This document shows positions 25,728-33,141 of a stretch of 46,187 nt of DNA, in pieces. The notes under the pieces are model-generated. The model was not told the DNA's origin, did not search any database, and was given only the letters and a program-made list of their open reading frames with translations. Position 1 is the first letter of the stretch, and each line of letters starts with the position of its first letter. Source of the stretch: Actinomycetes bacterium. Its GTDB lineage: Bacteria > Actinomycetota > Acidimicrobiia > Acidimicrobiales > RAAP-2. The position numbers and the translations under genes are program-made. The DNA lies in NCBI GenBank assembly GCA_021803085.1, contig JAJZMD010000082.1, positions 1 to 46,187 on the forward strand. Reading direction: 5' to 3'.

Positions 25728-28700
25728 ATGCGCCATTGCCCGGCATGCGGCGCCACGAGCCCCGAGGGCGCTCGATTCTGCGGGGACTGCGGAGGGCCGC
25801 TCGAGATCGCGTGCCCCGCCTGCGGCGTGCCGGTCGAGCACGGGAAGCGGTTCTGCCACAGCTGCGGCAGCCCGCTGCACGCGCCGGCCGCAGGCGCCGC
25901 GGCGGGGCCGGCGCCGAAGAAGGCTCCTCCGATCGCCGAGCGGCGCGTCTGCTCGGTGCTGTTCGCGGACCTCGTCGGCTTCACGTCGCTCGCCGAGCAT
26001 CGGGACCCCGAGCACGTGCGGGAGCTCCTTTCGCGCTACTTCGACGTCGCCCGACAGGTGATCGACCGCCACGGCGGGATCGTCGAGAAGTTCATCGGCG
26101 ACGCGGTCATGGCGGTATGGGGGACCCCGGCCGCGGACGAGGACGACACCGAGCGCGCGGTGCGTGCGGCGCTCGAGCTCGTCGAAGCTGTCGGCGCGCT
26201 CGGCACGGAGGTCGCGCTCGGCGGCGGGACCTCCGGGACCGCCGCGGGCCTCGCCGCCCGGGCGGGCGTGGTCACCGGCGAGGTCGCCGTCACCATCGGA
26301 GCGACGGGGGAGGGAATGGTGGCGGGCGACGCGGTGAACACCGCCGCGCGGGTCCAGGCGGTCGCGGAGCCAGGGACGGTGCTCGTCGACGAGACCACGC
26401 GCCGGCGCAGCCAGCAGGCGATCGCCTTCTCCGACACGGGCGAGCACGAGCTGAAGGGGAAGCAGGCGCCCGAGCGGCTCCACAGGGCACTTCGCGTCCT
26501 GTCGGGCGTGCGCGGCAACCAGCGCGCCGACGGGCTGGAGGCGCCGTTCACGGGGCGCGACGTCGAGCTGCGCGTGCTGAAGGACCTTTTCCACTCCTCG
26601 GTCGAACGCCGCACGCCTCGCCTCGTCGTGGTGTCGGGTCCCGCCGGGGTCGGCAAGTCGCGCCTGGGCTGGGAGTTCTTCAAGTACATCGACGGCATCG
26701 CCGACGCGGTGCTCTGGCATCGGGGGCGCTGCCTCTCCTACGGCGAGGGGGTGACGTTCTGGGCTCTCGCGGAGATCGTGCGGCAGCGCTTCGGGATCGC
26801 CGAAGAGGACACCCGCGAGGTCGCGGCCTCCAGGCTGGAGGAGGGCCTGGTGCGCTTCGTCGAGGACGAAGGCGAGCGGGAGTACGTCGGAGTCCGTCTC
26901 GCGCGCCTCCTCGGCGTGCCCAACGTGAGCGAGTCGAAGGTGGTCCTCTCGACCGAGGAGCTGTTCGCGGGCTGGCGCCTCTTCTTCGAGCGCCTCGCCC
27001 AGGTCGCGCCCGTCGTGATGCTCGTGGAGGACGCGCAGCATGCCGACGAGAGCCTCCTCTCCTTCCTCGAGCACCTCGTCGACTGGACCCGCGACCTCGG
27101 CATCTTCGTCGTCCTGTTCGCGCGCCCGGGGCTCGAGCGTCTCGACGCCGGGTTCGGGATGGGGCGAAACCGCTCTGCGCTCACCTTGGACCCGCTCGAC
27201 GAGGCTTCGATGCGCACGCTCGTCGACTCGCTGGTGCCGGGGATGCCTGACGAGGCCCGAGAGGCGATCACCGCCCGCGCCCAGGGCATCCCGCTCTTCG
27301 CCGTCGAGACGATCCGCTCGCTCCTCGACCGGGGCGTCGTCGAGAAGGACCGGGTCGACAAGGGCGGCGGGAGCTACCGGCTCGTGGGCTCGCTCGGAGA
27401 TCTCGCCGTGCCGGACTCGCTGCACGCGCTGCTCGCCGGGCGCTTGGACACCCTCCCCGAGGACGTGCGGGAGATCGTCGCCGACGCGAGCGTGCTCGGC
27501 ACGAGCTTCCCGAAGGACGCCGTCGTCGCGGTCTCCGGCCGGGACGACGGGACCGTCGACGCTGCGCTCGCGGAGCTCGTGCGGCGCGACGTGCTCCAGG
27601 TGTCCGCCGACCCGCTCTCCCCCGAGCGCGGGGCCTACCACTTCAGCCAGGAGATGCTGCGCCAGGTCGCCTACGAGACGCTGTCGAGGCGGGACCGCAA
27701 GGCTCGTCACCTCGCCGTCGCCCGCCACCTGCGCGGCGCCTTCGCCAACGACGGCGAGGAGATCGCCGACGCGATCGCCCGCCACTACCTCGACGCGCTC
27801 GCGGCGGAGCCCGACGATCCCGACGTGGAGGAGATCCGCTCGGGCGCCCTCGACTTCCTCGTGCGGGCGGCAGAGCGCGCCGAGCAGTCCGGCGCCCTCG
27901 GCCGTGCTGCCGACGGGTACGCGGCGGCAGCGGCAATCGCCGCGCCCGGGCGCGCCGCCGCGCTCTTCGAGCGCGCGTCCAGAGCGAGCGCCGACCACGG
28001 CGACGTGGCGCGGGCGATCGAGCTCGCCGACGCCGCCGTCGAGCGGCACCGCACCGGGGGCGACGAGCGCGGCGCCGCGCGCAGCCGCGTCCTGAAGGCG
28101 CGCGGCATGTCCGGAGGGGGCCGCTACGACGCCGCACGCGCCGAGGTCTCCGCCGCCCTCGAGGTCCTGAGCGTCGACCCCGACCTCGACACGGTGGAGG
28201 CGCTCAGGATCCTGGCGCAGAGCTACACCTTCACGGGGAACCGCGTCGAGGGGATGCGGATCATCTCAGAGGCGCTCGTGCTCGGGCAGGCCCTCGACGT
28301 CGGACCGCGCGAGCTCGCATCGCTCTTCAACGCCAAGGGCGTCGCCGCGTCGATGGAGAACCGCAGCGCGGAGGCCATCGCGTACTTCGAGGCGGCCGCC
28401 AGGCTCGCCGAGCGCGCCGGCGACTTCGGGACCGTCGCCGTCGCCCAGCTGAACCTCGCCAGCGAGCTCTCGTCGAGGGACGCGGGGGCCGCGGAGCGCG
28501 TGGCGCGCTCGGCCGTCGAGCACGGGCGGCGCACGGGCGTCCGGCGGGTCCTCGGCACCGCCGTCGCGAACCTGTGCGTCGCGCTCGTCGAGCAGGGGAA
28601 GTGGGACGAGGCGGGCGACGTCGTCCGCCAGGCGCTCGACGAGGACCATCTCGACGGCGCGGTCGTCCACTGGGCCTCCGGCTTTCTCGACGCGCTCCGT

Positions 28701-29294
28701 GGCGACGTGGAGCGAGCGCGCGCCTCGCTCGACGCCGCAGCAAGTGCCGGCACCACCCAGGCCGTCCAGGATCAGGCGTCACTCGACCTCCTGGCCGCGC
28801 TGGTCTGCCTGGGCACCGGCGAGCACGTGGGCGAGCTGGAACGCGCCGAGGCCGTGCTCGCCCAACGCGACGAGCTCGGGATCGGCTTCGAGACGCAGCG
28901 ATGGGCGTGGCCCCTCGCCGCGCGTGCCGCGCGACGTCTCGGGCGAACCGAGACGCTCGACGAGCTCGCCGCCTTGCTGGACGCGCACCCGATCGGGCAC
29001 CTGCCGCGGGTGCTGCGCGCGGAGCGACGTCTGCTGGAGGGCCTGCGGGCGGCGGACGTCCAGGACCCGCGCGCCGACGAGCTCCTCGACGAGGCGATCA
29101 TGGAGCTCCGCGACGTCGGGAACCCCTACCAGCTCGCCCACGGCCTCGCAGACGTCGCAGAGGCGCGCGCACGCCGGCACATCGGCGCGGCGGAGCTGCT
29201 CGACGAGGTCGCCGAGATCGCGCGACGGCTCGGCTGCGCGCCGCTCGCCGAGCGCGCACGGGCGATCGTGCCGGTCGCGGCCGACGAGCGGTGA
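25728..29294 (+). CDS. Zinc-ribbon / class III adenylate cyclase / ATPase / TPR protein
   Basis: This 1188-residue multidomain signalling protein begins with two zinc ribbons (Cys 4, 7, 18, 21 and 29, 32, 43, 46). A class III nucleotide cyclase domain follows (about 72-255) with metal-binding Asp81 (FADLVGFTS) and Asp125, Lys121 (EKFIGDAVMAVWG), and transition-state Asn204 and Arg208 (VNTAARVQ), so it looks catalytically complete. Next is an AAA/STAND-type ATPase with Walker A GPAGVGKS (304-311) and Walker B VMLVEDAQHADES. The remaining 600 residues are Ala-rich helical repeats, probably TPR. The likely product is cAMP, controlled by partner binding to the repeats and ATP state. The architecture is common in actinobacteria; the ligand is unknown. 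The ATG at 25728 was chosen because it starts the first Cys motif. Confidence 0.9.
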   Translation: MRHCPACGATSPEGARFCGDCGGPLEIACPACGVPVEHGKRFCHSCGSPLHAPAAGAAAGPAPKKAPPIAERRVCSVLFADLVGFTSLAEHRDPEHVRELLSRYFDVARQVIDRHGGIVEKFIGDAVMAVWGTPAADEDDTERAVRAALELVEAVGALGTEVALGGGTSGTAAGLAARAGVVTGEVAVTIGATGEGMVAGDAVNTAARVQAVAEPGTVLVDETTRRRSQQAIAFSDTGEHELKGKQAPERLHRALRVLSGVRGNQRADGLEAPFTGRDVELRVLKDLFHSSVERRTPRLVVVSGPAGVGKSRLGWEFFKYIDGIADAVLWHRGRCLSYGEGVTFWALAEIVRQRFGIAEEDTREVAASRLEEGLVRFVEDEGEREYVGVRLARLLGVPNVSESKVVLSTEELFAGWRLFFERLAQVAPVVMLVEDAQHADESLLSFLEHLVDWTRDLGIFVVLFARPGLERLDAGFGMGRNRSALTLDPLDEASMRTLVDSLVPGMPDEAREAITARAQGIPLFAVETIRSLLDRGVVEKDRVDKGGGSYRLVGSLGDLAVPDSLHALLAGRLDTLPEDVREIVADASVLGTSFPKDAVVAVSGRDDGTVDAALAELVRRDVLQVSADPLSPERGAYHFSQEMLRQVAYETLSRRDRKARHLAVARHLRGAFANDGEEIADAIARHYLDALAAEPDDPDVEEIRSGALDFLVRAAERAEQSGALGRAADGYAAAAAIAAPGRAAALFERASRASADHGDVARAIELADAAVERHRTGGDERGAARSRVLKARGMSGGGRYDAARAEVSAALEVLSVDPDLDTVEALRILAQSYTFTGNRVEGMRIISEALVLGQALDVGPRELASLFNAKGVAASMENRSAEAIAYFEAAARLAERAGDFGTVAVAQLNLASELSSRDAGAAERVARSAVEHGRRTGVRRVLGTAVANLCVALVEQGKWDEAGDVVRQALDEDHLDGAVVHWASGFLDALRGDVERARASLDAAASAGTTQAVQDQASLDLLAALVCLGTGEHVGELERAEAVLAQRDELGIGFETQRWAWPLAARAARRLGRTETLDELAALLDAHPIGHLPRVLRAERRLLEGLRAADVQDPRADELLDEAIMELRDVGNPYQLAHGLADVAEARARRHIGAAELLDEVAEIARRLGCAPLAERARAIVPVAADER

Positions 29295-29332
29295 CCGGCC
29301 CGGCGATACACCGATCGGTCGACGCCCGGCAC

Positions 29333-29338
29333 TAACGT
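29333..29338 (+). promoter_or_regulatory. Possible leaderless -10 element (TAACGT) of scpA
   Basis: TAACGT ends 7 nt before the GTG of scpA; the spacer cgggtca is not a Shine-Dalgarno. No matching -35 was found. It would be the promoter of the long scpA-to-plsC run. Confidence 0.45.
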
Positions 29339-29345
29339 CGGGTCA

Positions 29346-30185
29346 GTGACTTCCACCGTCACCTCGTCGTCGCAGCCCGCGACCCTCCACGTGCTGTCGG
29401 GGCCAGCGCCGCTCGTCGTCACGCCTGTGTTCGAGGGACCGATCGACCTGCTGGTGCACCTCGTCGCGAGCCACCAGCTGGACGTCCTCGAGGTACCGCT
29501 CGCCCCGGTGGTCGACGGCTTCGTCCAGGTGCTGCGCGAGCGGCCCGAGACGGTGCCGCTCGACGCGCGCTCGCAGTTCCTGCTCATGGCGGCCGTCCTC
29601 GTCGAGATCAAGTCGCAGCGGCTCCTCCCAGGACCCGACGACGTCGACGAGGACGAGGAGCTCGGCTGCTGGGAGGAGCGCGACCTCCTCTTGGCGCGTC
29701 TTCTGGAATGCCGCGCCTACGCGGCGGTGGCCGACGCGTTCGTGGCGCTCTCGGAGCGCGCGGCGCGCTCGGTGGCCCGGGAGTCCGGGCTCGACGACGG
29801 CTTCGTCGTCAACGCGCCGGACCTCCTCTGCGGGGTGACGCCCGACCGGCTTGCTCAGGCCTACCTGCGGGCCGCGGCGGAGCGGGTCGTGCCCAGGGTC
29901 GACCTCTCCCACGTGACGGTGGACACGGTCACCGTGTCCGAGACCGTCCGGGCCCTCGCCGCGACCCTCCCTGCGGCAGGCCGCGTGTCGTTTCGCGAGC
30001 TGACCGCGCACCTGCGCGCCCGGATCGAGGTCATCGTGCACTTCCTCGCCGTGCTCGAGCTCTGCAAGCTCGGCAAGGTGGTCGTCGGCCAGGCCGAGCG
30101 GTTCGGCGACCTCGAGGTGGTGTGGGTGGGGGAGGCGCACCCGCTCGCCGAGGCGCTCGTGGGCAGCGACGAGTACGAGGGTTGA
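29346..30185 (+). CDS. scpA: Segregation and condensation protein A
   Basis: ScpA is the kleisin that bridges SMC heads in the bacterial condensin complex. The 279-residue protein shows the N-terminal signature FEGPIDLLVHLVASHQLDVLEVPLAPVV and the SQFLLMAAVLVEIKSQRLLPG helix. An acidic linker follows (DDVDEDEELG). The C-terminal winged helix has VSFRELTAHLRARIEVIVHFLAVLELCKLGKV. About 27 extra residues precede the family core. The GTG at 29346 has a -10-like TAACGT 7 nt upstream. It is followed by scpB after 10 nt. The usual parA gene is not immediately upstream. Confidence 0.95.
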   Translation: MTSTVTSSSQPATLHVLSGPAPLVVTPVFEGPIDLLVHLVASHQLDVLEVPLAPVVDGFVQVLRERPETVPLDARSQFLLMAAVLVEIKSQRLLPGPDDVDEDEELGCWEERDLLLARLLECRAYAAVADAFVALSERAARSVARESGLDDGFVVNAPDLLCGVTPDRLAQAYLRAAAERVVPRVDLSHVTVDTVTVSETVRALAATLPAAGRVSFRELTAHLRARIEVIVHFLAVLELCKLGKVVVGQAERFGDLEVVWVGEAHPLAEALVGSDEYEG

Positions 30186-30195
30186 GGGCGGTGCG

Positions 30196-30807
30196 TTGAC
30201 CGACGACGAGCTCGCCCGCGCGATCGAGGCGGTCGTGATGGTCGCGGTGGAGCCGGTCACCCCGGGGCTCCTGGCGGAGCTGGTCGAGGAGCCGGTCGAG
30301 CGGGTCGAGTCGGCGTGCGAGCGGCTCGCGGCCTCCTACCGCGAGGAGGCGCGGGGTTTCGTCCTCGCCCGGGTGGCGGGGGGGTACCGCTACCAGACGC
30401 ATCCCGAACTGGCCCCCTACGTGGAGCGGTTCGCGAACCGTGACGTCTCGCACCGGCTCTCCACGGCGGCGCTCGAGACCCTTGCGATCGTCGCGTACCG
30501 CCAGCCGGTCTCCCGCGCGCAGATCGCTGCGCTGCGCGGCGTGAACGCCGACGGCGTGGTGCGCCTGCTCGAGCAGCGGGGCTACGTCGTCGCCGTGGGG
30601 CGCGCCCAAGGTCCCGGCCAGCCCGTCCTCTACGGGACGACGGACCTCTTCTTGGAGCGGCTCGGCCTGGACAACCTCTCGCAGCTCCCTCCGGTCGAGG
30701 ACTTCCTTCCCGGGGTCGACGTCGTCGCAGAGCTCGAAGACGGCCTGCGGCCCGCCGGCGCGCCGGGAGCCCAAGGGGCCGGCGGCCCCGATGGCACCGG
30801 CGACTGA
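30196..30807 (+). CDS. scpB: Segregation and condensation protein B
   Basis: ScpB forms a winged-helix dimer that binds ScpA in the SMC complex. The 203-residue protein contains the two winged-helix units. Typical segments are IEAVVMVAVEPVTPGLLAELV, GGYRYQTHPELAPYVERF, and the family hallmark LSTAALETLAIVAYRQPVSRAQIAALRGVNADGVVRLLEQRG. YGTTDLFLERLGL near the end is also standard. The TTG at 30196 follows GAGGGCGG. The C-terminus is an unstructured Gly/Pro/Ala tail whose last codons overlap the next gene by 17 nt. Confidence 0.95.
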   Translation: MTDDELARAIEAVVMVAVEPVTPGLLAELVEEPVERVESACERLAASYREEARGFVLARVAGGYRYQTHPELAPYVERFANRDVSHRLSTAALETLAIVAYRQPVSRAQIAALRGVNADGVVRLLEQRGYVVAVGRAQGPGQPVLYGTTDLFLERLGLDNLSQLPPVEDFLPGVDVVAELEDGLRPAGAPGAQGAGGPDGTGD

Positions 30808-31615
30808 CCACCAGGCGGCGAGCCCGCCGCCCGAGGGCGACCGGCTCCAGAAGGTGCTCGCACGCGCCGGCGTCGGCAGCCGGCGGGTCTGCGACGACCT
30901 GGTCGCCTCGGGTCGGGTCACCGTGAACGGCGCCCGGGCGGTGGCCGGCCAGCGCGTCGACCCCCGCCACGACCTGGTGTCCGTCGACGGGGTCCCCGTC
31001 CCGGTCGCCCCGGGCCTCGTCTACTACCTCTTGAACAAGCCGGCCGGGGTCGTGACGACCGCGTCGGACCCGGCGAACCGCCGGACCGTGCTCGACCTCG
31101 TGCCGGCCGCACCGCGGGTCTTCCCGGTCGGACGGCTGGACTACGACACCGAGGGCCTGATCGTCCTCACCAACGACGGCGAGCTCGCCCACCGGCTCGC
31201 CCACCCCTCTCACGGAGTCGCCAAGGAGTACCTGGCCGAGGTGGAGGGCACGCCAGGGCCCGGAGACCTGCGGAGGTTGCGGGAGGGGGTCGAGCTGGAC
31301 GACGGCCGGACGGCGCCTGCAGAGGTGGGTCAGGTGGCGCCCTGCGCGTTGCGCATCGTGGTCCACGAGGGTCGCAACCGTCAGGTGCGGCGGATGCTGG
31401 AGGCGGTCGGCCATCCTGCCCGTCGGCTCGTGCGCACCCGCATCGGCCCGGTCTCCGACACTTCGCTCCGGCCCGGGCGGTGGCGGCCGCTGCGCAGCGA
31501 GGAGGTCGCCGCCCTCTACGCCGCGAGCGCACAGGGGTCCGAGACCCTCCGGCACCGGCTCCGCGCGGCGGCGCACGCCGGGACGGCTCCCAGGAGAACG
31601 GGAGGCGGCCGGTAG
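30791..31615 (+). CDS. Ribosomal large-subunit pseudouridine synthase, RluB/RsuA family
   Basis: This enzyme isomerises uridine to pseudouridine in ribosomal RNA. The 274-residue protein has an N-terminal S4 RNA-binding domain (RLQKVLARAGVGSRRVCDDLVASGRVTVNG). The RsuA-type catalytic domain has the active-site loop PVGRLDYDTEGLIVLTNDG containing Asp117. HPSHGVAKEYLAEVEG and VHEGRNRQVRRMLEAVGH follow. RluB (23S) is the usual member after scpAB, but sequence alone does not exclude another target. The ATG at 30791 lies inside the end of scpB, so translation is coupled. The C-terminal tail is basic and Ala-rich. Confidence 0.93.
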   Translation: MAPATDHQAASPPPEGDRLQKVLARAGVGSRRVCDDLVASGRVTVNGARAVAGQRVDPRHDLVSVDGVPVPVAPGLVYYLLNKPAGVVTTASDPANRRTVLDLVPAAPRVFPVGRLDYDTEGLIVLTNDGELAHRLAHPSHGVAKEYLAEVEGTPGPGDLRRLREGVELDDGRTAPAEVGQVAPCALRIVVHEGRNRQVRRMLEAVGHPARRLVRTRIGPVSDTSLRPGRWRPLRSEEVAALYAASAQGSETLRHRLRAAAHAGTAPRRTGGGR

Positions 31616-31618
31616 CAT
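31613..31618 (+). promoter_or_regulatory. Possible leaderless -10 element (TAGCAT) of the chorismate mutase gene
   Basis: TAGCAT ends 8 nt before the ATG at 31627; the spacer tcggcccc has no Shine-Dalgarno. It would give an internal promoter separating aromatic genes from scpAB. Confidence 0.45.
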
Positions 31619-31626
31619 TCGGCCCC

Positions 31627-31995
31627 ATGTCAGGGTCCGTGCGTGCGCTGCGAGGTGCGACCGTCGTCGCCGAGGACACGAAGGCGCAGATCACCGAGCG
31701 GGTGCAGGAGCTGCTCACCGAGTTGCTGGCCCGCAACGCCCTCACGCTCGAGGACGTGATCAGCGTGATCTTCACCGCGACGCCCGACCTCGTGTCGATG
31801 TTCCCCGCTGCCGCGGCGCGCGGGATCGGCTTCGGGACCGTCCCGCTCCTGTGCGCGTCGGAGATCCCGGTGCCCGGCGCGATGCCCCGGGTCGTCCGGG
31901 TGCTCGTGCACGTGACGACCGAGCGCGCGCCCGCCGACCTCCGCCACGTCTACCTGCACGGCGCGCAGGTGCTGCGTGATGACCTCCCGGTCTGA
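31627..31995 (+). CDS. aroH: Chorismate mutase, AroH type
   Basis: AroH converts chorismate to prephenate, the branch to phenylalanine and tyrosine. The 122-residue protein aligns without gaps to the Bacillus monofunctional enzyme at its active-site positions: Arg9 (VRALRGATV), Cys76 and Glu79 (LLCASEI), Arg91 (VVRVLVHV) and Tyr109 (RHVYLHGAQVLRDDL). The SATPDL-like element (FTATPDLVSMFPA) is also present. It lies directly before prephenate dehydrogenase and EPSP synthase, matching its pathway. The ATG at 31627 was preferred because the family begins there and TAGCAT lies 8 nt upstream. The end overlaps tyrA by 17 nt. Confidence 0.95.
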   Translation: MSGSVRALRGATVVAEDTKAQITERVQELLTELLARNALTLEDVISVIFTATPDLVSMFPAAAARGIGFGTVPLLCASEIPVPGAMPRVVRVLVHVTTERAPADLRHVYLHGAQVLRDDLPV

Positions 31996-33118
31996 GCAGG
32001 CAGGGCAGGCAGGCCCCTCCGGCCCCGGCCCCTCCGGCTCCTCGGGGCGCCCGCGACGGGCGCTCGTCGTCGGGACCGGGTTGATCGGGGGGTCGGTCGG
32101 GCTCGCGCTGGCGGCCCAGGGCTGGGAGGTGCGCGGCCGCGACCTCGACCCCGCCCGGAGCGAGGCGGCCATCGCCCGGGGAGCGCTGCACGAGGTGGGG
32201 GACGACCCGGACGCAGAGATCGCGTTCGTGGCGACGCCCTCCTCTGCGGTCGCGGGCGTGGCCCGTGCGCTCCTGGACGACCCGTCGCGGCGTCCCGACC
32301 TGGTGGTGACCGACGTGAGCGGGGTGAAGGCGGCGGTGGTCGCTGCGGTGTCGCATCCCCGCTTCGTGGGCGGCCACCCGATGGCAGGCTCCGAGCAGGT
32401 GGGTCTGGCCGGCGCCGATCCGGGGCTCTTCACCGGTGCGCTGTGGGTCCTCACCCCGACGCCGGGCACGGACCTCGCCGCGTTCTCCACGGTGCGCGGC
32501 GTCGTCTCGTCGCTCGGCGCCGACGTGGTCGCGCTGAGCCCCTCTGACCACGACCGCCTGGTCGCGGTGGTCTCCCATGTCCCGCACCTCGTCGCGGCGA
32601 CCCTGATGAACGCGGCGGCGGACGGTGCCGCGCACGACGCGGTCCTGCTGCGGCTCGCCGCGGGAGGGTTCCGGGACATGACGCGCGTCGCCGCCGGGCA
32701 CCCGGGGATCTGGCCCGACGTGTGCGCGGCCAACGCCGAGGCGATCACGGCGTCGCTCGACCGGGTGATCGAGGACCTGGCGGAGATCCGCGACCGCGTG
32801 CGGGAGGCAGACCGCCAGGGCGTCTTGGAGCTGCTCGAGCGCGCCAGCCGGGCGCGCCGGCACCTCCCGGCCCGCGGGGCGAGGCCCGACCAGCTGACGG
32901 AGGTCCGGGTGCCGGTGCCCGACAAGGAGGGCGTGCTCGCAGAGCTCACGAGCGTGGCGGGGGACCTCGGAGTGAACATCTACGACATCGAGATCGCCCA
33001 CTCCCCGGAAGGCCCGCGTGGCGTGCTGCTGCTCGTGGTCGACGCGGGCGACGCCGTGAAGCTCCAGGACGCGGTGGCCGCCCGCGGCTACCGCGCGACG
33101 GCGCAGGCGATCTCGTGA
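31979..33118 (+). CDS. tyrA: Prephenate dehydrogenase with C-terminal ACT domain
   Basis: TyrA oxidatively decarboxylates prephenate to 4-hydroxyphenylpyruvate for tyrosine synthesis. The 379-residue protein has the dinucleotide motif GTGLIGGSVGLALAA, then VTDVSGVKAAV, GGHPMAGSEQVG (catalytic His region), and SPSDHDRLVAVVSHVPHLVAA. A C-terminal ACT domain of about 75 residues follows (VRVPVPDKEGVLAELTSVAGDLGVNIYDIEIAHS), probably the tyrosine feedback site. A low-complexity Ser/Gly/Pro stretch precedes the Rossmann fold. The ATG at 31979 (with GTG just before it) lies within the end of aroH. The stop overlaps a possible GTG start of aroA-cmk. Confidence 0.95.
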   Translation: MTSRSEQAGQAGPSGPGPSGSSGRPRRALVVGTGLIGGSVGLALAAQGWEVRGRDLDPARSEAAIARGALHEVGDDPDAEIAFVATPSSAVAGVARALLDDPSRRPDLVVTDVSGVKAAVVAAVSHPRFVGGHPMAGSEQVGLAGADPGLFTGALWVLTPTPGTDLAAFSTVRGVVSSLGADVVALSPSDHDRLVAVVSHVPHLVAATLMNAAADGAAHDAVLLRLAAGGFRDMTRVAAGHPGIWPDVCAANAEAITASLDRVIEDLAEIRDRVREADRQGVLELLERASRARRHLPARGARPDQLTEVRVPVPDKEGVLAELTSVAGDLGVNIYDIEIAHSPEGPRGVLLLVVDAGDAVKLQDAVAARGYRATAQAIS

Positions 33119-33141
33119 GCGGGCCGGAGGGACCGCCGGCG

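Noticed and set aside
24645-28049. Very long minus-strand open frame covering the cyclase/ATPase gene
   Set aside because: Only its last 331 codons are a real gene (trpS). The rest is antisense to a protein with clear domains and reflects high GC content.
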